Shown here piece by piece: positions 43,100 through 55,724 of a DNA stretch of 64,000 nt. This DNA is from Lycorma delicatula (lineage: Eukaryota; Arthropoda; Insecta; Hemiptera; Fulgoridae). Within the stretch, counting starts at the first letter, position 1, and each line of letters begins with the position of its first letter. Under the pieces are notes generated by a model that was given only the letters and a program-made list of their open reading frames with translations, was not told the origin of the DNA and made no database searches. A program made the position numbers and the translations under genes. Location of the stretch: the NCBI RefSeq assembly GCF_047948215.1, contig NC_134465.1, forward strand, positions 39,222,153-39,286,152, written 5' to 3'.

Positions 43100-45500
43100 T
43101 GCCTTATTCGATCGAAAAAAAGATCGCTGTAGAGGAAGCTTTTGCGCGTTCGGAATGCTTTCAGAAAACGCGGTAATTATTCGCGGAAAATTTTTCGAAA
43201 GCCGGTATCCCGACAAGAATAATATATACGATTCGGTTAAAAAATGGTGGTCAAGGAAGGGGAATAGGTTTTAAACGCAAAAAGAGACAGGCGAACTTCC
43301 GTTATGACTCCAGAGGCCGTAAGGGTATATTCAAAGAGGAATTCATGCCGATCCGAAAAATTTTATACGAAAGGTTTCACAACAAATCGGTGTAAAATAT
43401 TATTCTTGCCAACCGAATGGTGTAACAACGGAGAAACCAAACAGAGACGACCGGTTTCATAAAAATATTGTCGACGGATGAATAGGCGCGATGTTGTATT
43501 TGCTGTCAGACGAGGCACGGTTTCATTTATCTGGGCGTGTAAATACGCACAACACTAGGTGTCGGACGACTCAAAATCCTCACCTGATGTTTAAACGTTC
43601 AGTCCAAGATGAGAATACGGGCTTATGTTGTACCGTTTCTGGTAATCTTATACAGAGATCGATATTTTTTGAACGGACTGTCAATACGGAAGGGTACCGA
43701 ACGATTTTCAAAGAATTCTACTCTGGATTAACAGATCGTGAAAAAAGAGAACGCGGCACGCGGCAACGTGTCGCGTATCAAAAGAGTTCACTAGCGAATC
43801 CACATGCGGCTTTTTCAAAACGAAATGCCAACAGAGAGCAGTGGACTACGAGTTCCTATAAACAGAAGCCGTTGTACATTTTTCACGTAATAAACACATA
43901 GTAAGTGCAGTACGCGAGCGCTAAACTCAGTTCGAAGATATGAACTTTAACCAAATTTCGATACTCCCCGCTTGTTATGAAAAATTCGTCAAAGCAAGAT
44001 TTAAAACTTATTTCATAAAGATAATAATCAACAATTAAATCGTAAAAGAATTACTAAAAATAGGAATAGGCGTCGATTGAAATCTGCATACTTGAAGTAT
44101 TTGAAAGAAGTGGTGTATTGAAAACGTCTTGTTTGCATATATTATTAGTATCAAAAAGGCGAAAAAAAGGGCAAAAAAGAAAATATATCCTTTAGATATT
44201 TTTATCCAGATATGACACCCCGTAAAAAAACACTTTCCCCACGAATTTTTTCAAAAATGTAATTAATCCTTCAAATGTAGAAAATTTCAACCAAATTTCT
44301 ACGAGTAGTTTCTTCATCAAATTCTACCTGAAATTTAGCCGAGTAGGGGCCGACATACGTATATAGTGTTCGGTATTTAACGCTAATCATTTTCAGCGGG
44401 CAATATTGCTTGTTTGGGTTGCGGGAGGACCGCAACTCGAGCTCTGTGTAGCTCTTGATTTAGCGAGAAATGGAACGTCGGTCCGTGATCACCGCATAGA
44501 TTTTGTGCGGAATAGTTCGTTTAAAGCAAGTAATAATACCCGTACAGCGAGACTTTCATTGAACATTTGGCGATAATCGAGAACAAGGAGCTGCATTTTC
44601 AATACAAATGATAAGTAGGAGGCGTGAAGTCGGTCAAAATACCGTTCGATCGCCTCAATATATCGAGCGTATGAGAACGGCCTCGGAAAGAAATCCACGT
44701 CGATCGATGTGAGGGCATTCCCGGCACTTTGTCGGACACAAGTAGGCGATGAATTTTACACCGCGATTAGCAACTTCGTTCGTATAAACCGCAAATCGTT
44801 CAACAATTAACCGCTGTGGACTAAGTGTTGCGTATTCGTTGTTGTCGATACACGATACGTGTACTCTATCGCATAAACGATGACTTTTACTGGCGATCAA
44901 GCGAAATTCTCCTTCAAAATCTTTGTAAACAAACAAAACTACCGATATCGGGCGCCAACAACTTCACATACGACCATTTCACAGTTGTAAGACCGTTGTG
45001 AAACCGTGTGCCGTTTCTGCGAAGGGAATAATCGGGCCCTACTTTTTTTTTTCAATGACGGTGTCTATGACTGTAAACGCCAAACGTTATAACTAGACGT
45101 CGAAAACCTTCTAAGCAGAGCTCATGTCACATCTGGAATAAGAAGAGCTTAGTTTTAGCAGAACGGTGCCCCGCTATCCGCAACGACACGATTCAAGATG
45201 AACGTCCTCCGAGCTTCTTCTCTCGCCGTTTGATGACATTCAGAGGTCCTCCCGTTAACCAGACATTACCGCACGACTTATTTTTATCAGGGTGTTTGAA
45301 AACTCAAGTTTTTATACGCACAACCTACCTGATATTAATGGCTTTAAATACGCGATTCGTAAGAAATCGCGAATGTTACACAGGATACGTCGCGTTACGG
45401 CAAATGTACCTGGGAGGATATCTTCATGACGTCATATTGAAGATGCAAGGCCAGTTCTGTGAATCCGACACACAGACTTAATTAACGGTGTTCGGTCGTA
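43100..45500 (+). pseudogene. DUF4817-like transposase, copy 5 (decayed, interrupted)
   Basis: N-terminal part from 43099 (MPYSIEKKIAVEEAFARSEC); the first catalytic block at 43491 onward reads LSDEARFHLSGRVNTHNTRC, with NPHL, VQDENTGLCCTVSG, RSIFFERTVNTEGYRTIFKE. The second half reappears only at about 45150 (QNGAPLSATTRFK) and 45230-45481 (LFLSGCLKTQVFIRTTY). About 1.3 kb of other sequence lies between. Many stops. A plus-strand end CGTACTCTGTAT near 45570 may be a terminus. Confidence 0.6.
44489..44936 (-). pseudogene. Unidentified broken ORFs inside the decayed transposase
   Basis: Two overlapping minus-strand frames, 44936-44655 (93 codons, with a cysteine cluster CPTKCRECPH) and 44698-44489 (69 codons, starting at GTG with DFFPRPFSYARYIEAIERYF), look like one former gene broken by a frameshift near 44690. 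The block is CpG-rich and unlike the host introns. I cannot name the family. A captured host gene, another mobile element, or old viral DNA are all possible. Confidence 0.35.
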
Positions 45501-45549
45501 TTTATTGCGGTGTACAATAAATTTGTTATATTCCTTTCAAAATTAGTAA

Positions 45550-47080
45550 CGTTAAACGCCGTACTCTGTATATGTGGACGGCCATTTTTAGCATAACAAC
45601 AGTATATTATACAAAAAGTATTCTATTTTAGAGAGAAATATAAAAACACGAGTAATTCGGTACGAATTAATAAATTATCAAGTTAACGTAACGTTTTTAT
45701 GACAGACGATTAAGGATTTCGTTTTAACGATCGCTATCTAGATATCGGACGAAACGTTTCGTACAATAGAATAACTTAAGAATTACAAATCGGGGTCGAA
45801 GCTGTTCCCTCCCTACACATGCGTCTCCTCATCCGGTTATACATTAGATAACGGACGCGGTTCTTAAGGCCTCGACTATACTAAAGGTCGCTGACCCGAT
45901 ACAGGTAAATGAGCTCTGTACGTAATAAAGGAACATCTCTTCTTAAACGGGTTAACTGTAACAGATTTAAAATAAAACAAAGGTCACCGTACATTACCGA
46001 ATGTAAAAACGATTTCTTCATATTTACATTTGCGTAATAATTGAGTGCCAGTCGATTATTCGAATATATTTTGGAAAACGGTTTACTTACGCGCTAAGTT
46101 TGTTTTTTTTTATACGCAATATACAATATATATCGCTTTAAGCATTTTGTCTAAATCTTAATAGCAGTTTAAAAGTTTCACTTTGAATCCTTAAAATATA
46201 TATATATAATATGTATCCTTAATAGCAAATTTCCTAAGGATCCTTAAAAAAAATCTCGATCACAAATATTTATTAATAACTATGGTTCCGCTTCAAAACA
46301 GTTTTAAATTCATCAGTAGATGAGTAACAATAAAAATAAATGCAGCAAAACCAATTTTCAAACGCTTTTAAATATATATGTGTATTTAAATTTAAAACAT
46401 TCCTAGCAAATTATACTTTGTTGTACAGCTACAGGAAAATGTGCTAATCGGGTTTTTGTGCAGTTCTTGAATCCCCTACCGCTAAACAAAAAACACAGTT
46501 TTAGCATTGAAAAAGTGTACGTATTTCGGTCGGTTTTTCAGTTGATATCGCCGTTTCGGATGAACCGATTCAGATAAAATTTCACTCGATGATTTTTATC
46601 ATCATAATGACATCAGTGGATTTAATTTTCATCACGATCAGTGTAATGGGCGGGGAGGTGTGGACCTTAATGGGTCCTGCGTTTCAAAATTTTATCCGAA
46701 GAGAGGTAAATTTTATCATGTAATTTAATTCCCCTTTAAAACAAAGGATCGGCAGTTCTCAGGATTATAGCGGATGAACTCCTTGTCTTTAAATAAAAAT
46801 TTATATTTTGTTCGTAATTTTGTATTATCAAAAGAGCAACAGATTTTCTCACCGTTTAAATTTTTTTCTTTTAAATAAACTATTTACATAATCGTCGGAT
46901 GCCGTTCGTATTTCTTCTCTTTTCATCTGTAGTTTTTCAAAACGACAACACTACAATATTAAACGTTAAACAATAAAATCCATTATGTACATTTATTAAC
47001 TTATACGAAAAGAACATACTGACGCTCTATAAAAGCTACAAATATACGATACTGAATTCTATAGGGTATAAAAAACGCCG
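45550..47080. other. Intergenic, nothing recognised
   Basis: No gene or repeat partner recognised; moderately CpG-containing at first, then AT-rich. Confidence 0.45.
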
Positions 47081-47084
47081 TTTG

Positions 47085-47150
47085 GATTCAAACCCGGAAC
47101 CTCTGGATGAAAGGTGGAGATGCTACCGCTTCACCGCACACGTTGGGAAA
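47085..47150 (-). repeat. tRNA-like SINE-head remnant, copy 1
   Basis: Minus strand shows a tRNA-like layout: AGCGGTAGCATCTCCACC (A-box region), CTTTCATCC and B box GGGTTTGAATCC. Arms do not fold fully and there is no coherent anticodon, so it is a tRNA-derived repeat, not a gene. A relative is at 56560-56625. Confidence 0.5.
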
Positions 47151-47676
47151 TTATTGCACCGACTGTTTAGAATTCTTTCTAATAATCGGTGAAATGAATA
47201 AATTAATGACATTTAGAAAAACGTAAATAAATTAAATAATACATAATCTATTTAGTAAATGTAAATTGCATGATAAAAATGGATAATTTGTCTAGAATTA
47301 ACTACCGCGAGTACAATTAATTGTTCCGGTATATTCTTGCGATAATAGCCGTAAAAATAATTCATTCCGGTTATTAAATAAAAATAACCTTTGATCGATA
47401 GAATCTTAAGTAAACATAACGCAGGTCAACAGTGGAAAACTTGTTTGAAAACTAATAACAGATTCTTATAGATTTTTATATGCAGATTTCAGAAAAAACA
47501 GTCAAAAAATTCCATCGTGTACCGCTTTTTATATATTTCCTTTGTAAAACGTTGAATAAAAAAAAAATCAGCTGTTTTAATTTTATTGATATTTTATTAT
47601 TAGTTAGTTTAAATGAAATTACAAGAGCAAATGAAATTATGTTTGGCTGCATATCTGTAGATTCAAAAACTGTTTA
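47151..47676. other. Intergenic, nothing recognised
   Basis: AT-rich, incidental 65-codon frame only. Confidence 0.45.
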
Positions 47677-47687
47677 GAAATAATACT

Positions 47688-47975
47688 AATCCACCAGGTT
47701 GGTCTAGTGGTAAACGCGTCTTCCCAAATCAGTTGATTTGGAAGTCGAGAGTTCTAGCGTTCAAGTCTTATTTTACATGTTCAAGTTATTTTTACACGGA
47801 TTTGAATACTAGATCGTGGATCTTTGGTGGTTGGGTTTTAATTAACCATACATCTCAGGAATAGTCGAACTGAGACTGTACAAGACAACACTTCATTTAC
47901 ACTCATACATATCACATCCTCTTAAGTATTATCTGAAAGGTAGTTACCGGAGGCTAAACAGGAAAAAGAAAGAAA
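47688..47975 (+). mobile_element. tRNA-derived SINE, copy 6, with target duplication
   Basis: Full-length: CCACCAGGTTGGTCTAGTGG, B box GCGTTCAAGTCTT, GAATACTAGATCGTGGAT, CTGAGACTGTACAAGACAAC, GGAGGCTAAACAGGAAAAAG. The flanks are the same 11 bases, GAAATAATACT, at 47677-47687 and 47976-47986. Confidence 0.93.
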
Positions 47976-48250
47976 GAAATAATACTGATTGCCCCTTTGA
48001 CTCTAAATCTGATTGGCTTAAAAGTTTGGAATTTCTAAATAACTTAAGTACTTCCATAACACTAATGCTCAATTTTCTACAACTGTTATACAAAAATTAA
48101 AAAATGGTGAAAATTACTATCTCTCCCTTTTTTAATTATGTTCAAAATTGACTGTAATCAATGCTCTGCCTATCAAATCTTTTTGAGATAATTTTGAAGA
48201 ATCTGTTCAGCCAATTTGTTGATATTTATCAAAATAGAGACGAACACACA

Positions 48251-48354
48251 TACGTACATGTAAAGTATATTTCTTCCAGAAAGTTCTCTCGCTTTTTGTA
48301 TGTTTTTTTACGAAAAATTTACGAAAAAAAAAAAAAAAAAATATTTCTTCCATT

Positions 48355-48395
<41 letters not shown>

Positions 48396-48442
48396 ACGTA
48401 CATGTAAAGTATATTTCTTCCAGAAAGTTCTCTCGCTTTTTG
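48251..48442 (+). repeat. Duplicated 48-base segment around a poly-T run
   Basis: TACGTACATGTAAAGTATAT...CTCTCGCTTTTTG at 48251-48298 is repeated identically at 48395-48442; the spacer holds an A-run, then 34 T residues (48357-48390). Confidence 0.85.
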
Positions 48443-48499
48443 AAGGTTTTTTTTTTTTTTTTTACTAACGAGGTAAACTAAATTGTAAACATTTACAAA

Positions 48500-51400
48500 A
48501 ACGTTACTTTGTTTACTTTATAGCTGCGCTAATGCAATAACATTACTGCTATAGTCAGGAAAGTAAAAATAATAAAAACATTATAAATGATAAAAAGAAT
48601 TATCAGTTGGAACTAATTAACAAAAATGAGATTATCAGCTATCGATCAACTGTGTCAACAGACTTATTTTCTGAACGGTATCTCAAAACCAGCCACAACG
48701 TGCAATCACATTTACACAAATATAACTGAAAGAGCATAGTTAACCTAAATGACAACACTACAGAATAAGATGGGAAATTACAACTCCAAATCTGTGTGTT
48801 GTCAAGATGTGTAGGAAAAACTTTTTCAACGCTTGCTGTCAAATAATTAGTAAAAATTTCAATTACTATCTTTTAAGCACCACCTTGAATAAATCTATTA
48901 TGAATTAAATATAAAATCATTTTAAATAAATTTACCGATGAAAAAAAATTATTATCCTAATTAAACTTCTTAGAAAAAGAATTGCAGCATGTCTCATCAT
49001 TTTACTAATCAAATTGAAAAACTGAAGTAGAGTACATCACCTCAAACAGGTTTTGTTCTGTTGTGTACCAATGAATAAATAAATATGGTCAAAATAGTAA
49101 CTTTTATTTTTCAATTTTCCTTCACTAAGTTTGACCTTTAAATATAGATTAGTCAATGGGGAGTTACAATTAAAATCTTTCAGTTCACCTTAAATAGGTT
49201 ACTAAGGGTTGAGAATTGAATTTTTTCATTCATCAAAATATGTTTTTACATCATCAAACATCTATACTACCTTAATTGTCTCCTGATAAACCCGACTTAA
49301 AAGTTAACTGACTTTGTACTTTTCAGATTATAAACAATAAATAAAATAAAAAACCTTACTAACAGGAAATAAATAAAATAAACATTAAATTTGCAGTTGG
49401 ATGAAAATGCAGCAACTTTTTTCCTACATAACTTTTAATATATTTAAAACAAAAATCAACAATTTGATATGGTCATTGAAATAACGTGTTACACGAAAGT
49501 TTCAACAAATATAAAAAAAAACTATTAGCGTAATGTGATAATATAATTTAACGCATTATTTTGTGTATATTATCTCGATAAAAATTATTATATCTGGCTT
49601 TTATTGTTTATATTTTAGTACATATTACGTTATCATTCATGAAATTTATATTTTATATTAGGCTGAGAATTTACAACCTAATGTTTACAGCAGTTTTAAT
49701 GATGCACATATTGACGTATAATCCTAGTACGGAAACAGTGAACACTGTCATGTACACAATTGTTGACCACGAGCAGACATCACATCAAAGTACGGTATTA
49801 AGGGAATCCTTTTAATAAAAACTTAATGGCTATTAATGCTACTTAAATAACATTATTAAATAATTAAGACATTATCTTACCTTGAATAAACTACTGTTAA
49901 TAAATAATAGTTATTTGTTCTCTGTTTCATACATACGTTACTCGGTAGCACGAGATATTCTTACATCAACAGTTTAACGCCCACCGCACAATCTGAAGTT
50001 TACTCACAAATTATCTTCAATCACTCTAGTCCGGCAAACGCTCAGGCAACAGTTGATACTTCAAATATCCACCAGAGTTCATTAGTATTAAAGTTATTTA
50101 ATTTAAAAAATAACACGGCAACTGGTTGCACACGAATTCGTCTATAAATAAATTCATAAAAACTTACTGCGGAATACGAGCTATTGTTCTTTTGCTACAA
50201 AAGCAACTTATTTACTTGTTTTCGACAACTGTATATTAATAAAAATTTAATGACTGAACCGTAGAATCATAAAACTTATTTTAATATGAAACAAAATTTA
50301 TTCGTTTACGTATATCTTACTTCGTGTAGCCTTAAAAATAATTTAATCATAAGAAAGTTCATGGGAAATATTTATTTTATTTGTTCGTTTCTACAGATGA
50401 CTTCGTTATGACATTAATGTATTACACGATTGGCAGTTGGACTAAAAAAAATGTTCTAAGAAATACTTTTCTGTATTTTTTGAAACGTCGTTTTTCTTTC
50501 TTAATCTTATAAGCTGCTGTTTAGTAATCTTATTTTTAATTCTGTGAAACTAATTTTATTCTTTATCTCTATTCGTTTTATGCATTATTCTAAGTACAAA
50601 TATTTCATTCTTCGACTGTTTTAATTCATTTCCAAGAAACATAGTTTACGCCAACCACCGTTATACAAAAACTTCTTTAAGATGCAGCAGGGTTTAATTT
50701 CGAAGAAAAAATTATCAAACACCATAATTAAGTAATCGTATTTTGAATAACTTAAATGAAATTCATTGTTTCCCTACGACAGTAAGTCATCGTGTTCAAA
50801 TTTTATCATAATTATTAATTATATTTTTTTTAAATTAATTAAAATAATAAACTAATTTCAATTAATTCATAGCTTCTTTTACGTTCATGATTTCAATTTT
50901 TTTTTAATATTTGCATATTTTCTTTTCTTAAAAAAAAGCATGTTAATTTTCTCTAATACAAACTGCATTATCATTTTTTCTGTTGATTATAAAAGAAAGC
51001 AATTTTTTTTTATTTTTTGCTTATCATTTCTATGTAGAATTGTTTACAATTTTGCTTTCAGAATTAATTTTATTTTGTAGATACAGCTTTATTATATGGC
51101 ATCAGCCTCTTACTGTTGATTTTGTATAAGTTAATATAAATAATAAATTTATTTATTTCTTAGTTTTAAAAGAAATTTTATTACTTTTTTAAGTTCTATC
51201 TGATGGATTATAATTTATTTTTTGGTTCTTTTAATGTTCTGAAATTAATTAATTTTATTCTTATGTTTAATTATCATTTATTAATGAATTTATTTACACC
51301 TTTTATACTTCTATATTACAACCATTTACATAAGCTATCTATTTTACTAAAAAAAGCATTCAGCGATACATTTATTAAATTTATTTTAATAAATTAATAC

Positions 51401-52050
51401 ATTCTGTAGCTGCAATGTAATCGATTAAATTATTTATTAATAATAATAATATAATTACATTTAATTTAATTATAAGGCATAAAGAAACTTTTGTTTCTGT
51501 TTAATACTTATAGGCAAATATTATTTAAAATGATTACTATTGCTTTGTTACTAGTACATGCATGTTAACGAGTTTTCTAACAAACTATTACATGTATATT
51601 TTTGTTTTACAGTTATCTTATCTCTTAGTTTCATAATATTCAGCAATGAAATATATTTACATATATAGATGTGTGTGTTTTATATAATATGTGCATAATT
51701 TACTAATGATTAAACCAATGATAAACATATTATCAATACAAGAATATTACTACTTTTATTTTATCAAATGTTTGTAAAGTTAAATCCAAGTTAATTATAA
51801 TTCAACTCTTTACCTTAATCCCTACGATCGGGTTGAAAGGCAAATAAATTTCAACCATTTAATTATGTTGTTTATATAAATATTTGATATCTCTTTTAAT
51901 TAATTTTATAAAAATGAAGTGCACATCTCACTCTTTCTAAACATTTATCTTCAGTCAGAGGGGGCTAAAAATGTTTAATAATACAGCAAGAAATGTAAAT
52001 CATTGTGGATACCAAAAAATTACTGATCTGATTAAAGAATGACATATCTA
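48500..52050. other. Long intergenic AT-rich stretch, no gene recognised
   Basis: About 3.5 kb with only short chance frames on both strands. No repeat partner in the window was found. Promoters or UTR exons of neighbouring genes could lie here but nothing marks them. Confidence 0.4.
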
Positions 52051-52060
52051 CAATCACATA

Positions 52061-52237
52061 CAAAGTGTTCCAGGATGTATTCGCTGAACTTCAGGAACTG
52101 ATTCAGGACAGCAAAATGAGCAAAAATTCATATATATAAGTCCAGTTTTGTTTTTATTTTCCTTACTTATGTCTGTATGAACTTTTTTACTCATTTTGCT
52201 TTCCTGAAGTTTGACTGGTATGGCCCAGAACACCCAG
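52061..52237. mobile_element. Short palindromic MITE, family M, copy 2
   Basis: TA (52059-52060) then CAAAGTGTTCCAGGATGTAT, and right end CCCAGAACACCCAG followed by TA (52238-52239). Arms share AACTTCAGGAA and AAAATGAG(C/T)AAAAA with each other and with the large palindrome at 34843-35763. 177 bases. Confidence 0.8.
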
Positions 52238-52499
52238 TATAATTGAACACTAACACTTTTATATAAAGAAGTAAATTTGTTTTCTGTTCAATCTCAATTA
52301 TTACAGAACTGGTTTGAAAAATTTGTTCACTGGTACAAGCCCTTACCCCTATCACCTATCCTTGATTTTGTGACAATATGATTACAGTAAAATCTCCAGA
52401 CAACTCTTCATCAATCTCAACGCAATGGAACAGACTGAATTTCCACAATCTTCTCTTTTATTTTAATACCTTTAAGAAGAGTACTTGTGTACCTTTTTT

Positions 52500-54690
52500 T
52501 TCTTTTTGGTAGGTCTCTCTCCGTCTGTCCAGGCTATTCAGGGACTATTCCCAGGGACTGATGCCAGGTGGAGGCTTGGGATCAAATAAAATCAAATCAG
52601 CTCGGGTGAGCTGATTTGGTCAGCAAGGCTAATTAATGGTAAGAAAAGTTTGGGACCTGACACTATCCCGGCTGTAATTTTCAAGAGCTTTAAGGAGGCA
52701 CACCCATGGATCGTGCTACTTCATGGGTGCAACTTTCCAGAATGTTGGAAGCGAGAGCAAGGACTGTGCTCATTCCCAAGCCAGGTGCAGAAGGTCCGGA
52801 GAGTAACAAGTTTAGATCAATCTGCCTTTTAAATGTATTTGGCAAACTTTATGTGAGTTTATTGGCGGAGCATATATGTGCTGAGATTTAGACTTCTGGA
52901 GGCTTCTCCTCCAAACAATTTGGCTTTGCACAAAGGAGATCAACTATGGAAGCCGTTACAAGCGGTTTTGGACTTGGCATGAGATCATTCTGCGGGGTGC
53001 GGGGTACGAGCGTGTGAGAAGGATACCTCTAATCGTCCTCCTTGATGTCAGAGGTGCTTTTAATAGCCTTCCTTGGTTCGTGGCGGTTGAGGCACTAAGG
53101 GCACGTGGAATTAGTTTATCTTGTAGCTTCCATTAACAACTATCTGCATGACAGACAACTGCAACTGGAAACGGACGAGGGGACTAAGCAGTTCACGACA
53201 TATGGAGGGGTTCCACAGGGCTCTGCTCTAGGGCCACTGTTGTGGAACCTCTCATTTGGGCCTCCTGCACAGAGAATTTCATGGTGTTGTCTGATTAACA
53301 GACTATGCAGATAATCTGACCATGATGAGAGCAGCAAAAATGGAAGAGGAGGTGGAAGTACTGGCAAACCGAGCTGCTGAACAAATTAGCGACTGGCTCC
53401 TTGCAAGAAAAATGTCTCTTGCTCCTGAAAAAACAGCCACATTGTCAATAACTGGAAGAAGGTGACTGTGTAATATTGTTATCTAAGTAGATGGAGTCAG
53501 GGTGGCCATGTCAAGGTATATTAAGTACCTTGGTGAATGGCTGGAAAAGTATGGTACCTATAATGCCCATGTGAGGGAGGTAACACTGAAAGCATAGTCC
53601 TTGATGCTTTGCTTGGGCAGACTTCTAATAGGCAGGACTGGGCCCAAGCAAAACAAAAGGAGGTTAATATTGTCAGTGATTACGTCCATACTCCTGTATG
53701 CGGCGCTGGGCTGGAGGGAGGCCTTCACTAAAAAGAAAATAGTGAAGAGGCTCACTGCCTTCCAACAAAGGGCGGCTGTCAAGATAGGCTCTGCATACTG
53801 CACAATATCCAACTTGGTGGTTGAGGTTATTGTGGGCATCTACCCTATTCACCTCTGGGTTGCTCAGCTGATAAGAAGATGTGAGGGTATGGCTGCATCA
53901 GAAGCCAAAAGACTTGCCATTGGGGAATGGAAACTGGAGAGGGAGGAAGTGCCCTCACCAAGAGTGGTGTGGACTAGACATCTAATATAAAGGGTGGAGG
54001 CGTGGATCTGGAGGGGGGATGTTGAGATGGATTTCTACCTCACTCAGTTCCTCTCCGGACATGGAGCATTTCCAGCATGTCTACACCAATCCCACAGGAG
54101 GGGATCTCCCCAATGCTTCTACTGCAGTGACACTGATGTTACCATGGAGCACACATTTTTTAGCTGTTGAAGGTGGATACATGTCAGGATGCGATTCAAC
54201 CTAGAGGGATTGACTCCAGATAACAACATTGATTACATGCTTAAAGGTTCTATGAAGTGGAATACCGTAATGAAGTTTGTAATGGAGGTGTTAAGAAGAA
54301 GAAATCTGACCTTAGACAGTGGGGCGACGTCTAACATTATCTCAAGATAGTGGACTACTACAGGATATGAACTTCCATGTAAAGTCCTGAGTATCAGGTG
54401 AAAAGTATGATCAGAGGGGAAGGACAGCCCCTTGTAGAGGTGTTGTTTGTTCGCGCTTGTGGGGATGGGCAACAGTGATGATGCACGGGGACTCTGGATC
54501 CCTAAGCCTGCAGGCATCCCCCCAGAGATGAGCTGGATAATGGTTAACTGTGGTACTGGCCCAAGGAGGAGGGAGTATGGTGAGAAGGGCTTTTTTGTTG
54601 GTAGGGTGTGAGACTACACAGGCACTTAACGTCATCCAGCCAAACCCGTACGAGTCTGACATTGCCTGGCATACATAAATGGCATTTTTT
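52500..54690 (+). mobile_element. R1-clade LINE, decayed
   Basis: Ordered motifs: LGPDTIPAVIFKSFKEAHPW (52640-52700), VLIPKPG and ICLLNVFGKLYVSLLAEHIC (52770-52880), VLLDVRGAFNSLPWF (53035-53080), [33 protein letters not shown] (53200-53255), LTDYADNLTMMRAAK near 53295 (catalytic A-D-D reads A-D-N), LAPEKTATL, YAALGWREAF and EHTFFSC*RW, a zinc-knuckle remnant with an internal stop. Several frameshifts. An A-run near 54710 closes the 3' end. Confidence 0.85.
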
Positions 54691-54879
54691 TTATCATTTT
54701 ACTCACCAGGAAAAAAAAAGGTATAGCATCGGAATCGTCATAATTTGCTTTATTATAGTACCAGTTTTGTCCTGAAAAATGAAATACAAAGAGACCTTTG
54801 GCAGATGGATATCATTATTGCAATGTTATCAAAACAGGACTCATAGCTCAACTGGCCATATTCACATGTTTCATTATTT

Positions 54880-55720
54880 TTTACAAGTAGATAAAATTCA
54901 ATATTAAAAGGAATCTCAGATAAAAAGGAATTTCAAATTTTCAATAAAAAAGCAGAATGTACGACAAATATAAAAAATAAACTGAAATCTCTAAAACTTA
55001 ACTCTAGTAAAATTAAAATAGTTGAGAAATCTTAATATCTTGAAAAAATAATCAGAATAACAACCTTGAAAGATCAAACTCAGAAATGATAACACATAAA
55101 ACAGAATTAGCCTATGAACTGAAAATAAATATATATGTCTTTTTAAATTTATATTATAATTATACTAATAATAATTAGTATAATTCATGTTCTTTTAATG
55201 CAGATTTTAGGTAACTCATTGTTAAACCAAAATACTTATATGCTGCAGAAAAAAACTATGATTGTCAAAGAATACAGACTGAAAAAAATGATTTAAAAGA
55301 GAAAAGAATATTTTAAGAAACATTTTACATGTAATAACAATCAAAATATCTTAAGATCAAATGGAGAAATTTGAAAGAATAACAGAATCTATAAGGAAAA
55401 GATCAGGCTTTTATAAAAACTTAAAAAGAATGAAGAAAAATAGATTAACAAAAAGAATCTTAAATTATCTTCTAAATAAAAAATAACTGATTTTGATTAG
55501 TTGAAAAAGATCTAAAAGAATTAAATTTTAAAAAAGAAGAAATTTTGAGCAGAAATACTTCCAGAAATAAGATTTTTCAAAGAATGAATAAAATACTCTG
55601 AGAAAAGAAAAAAATGCTAAGTAGTTTTAAGATGGCCAAAACAAAACAAAAACTAAGATTTGCTCTGAAAAATATAAAATAATTTTTCTAGTTCTTTAAT
55701 TTCATACACAGAATAAAATT
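54880..55720 (+). mobile_element. LINE fragment, family L (relative of 30207-30832)
   Basis: Broken frames include KKAECTTNIKNKLKSLKLNS, VEKS*YLEKIIRITTLKD (the F-K-Y-L-G-E-I-I region after the RT), LYAAEK and RITESIRKRSGFYKNLKRMK then KNRLTKRILNYLLNKK, which parallels the D-R-I-T-K-R-I-I-D-R-F-L-K-K stretch of the copy at 30207-30832. Heavily mutated. Confidence 0.55.
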
Positions 55721-55724
55721 AAAC

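Noticed and set aside
47085..47150. Functional tRNA gene
   Set aside because: A- and B-box-like motifs are present but stems do not pair well and there is no proper anticodon arm; treated as SINE debris. No functional tRNA gene was found in the window.
48161..48481. 106-residue open frame
   Set aside because: It exists only because poly-A and poly-T runs and a 48-base duplication carry no stops.
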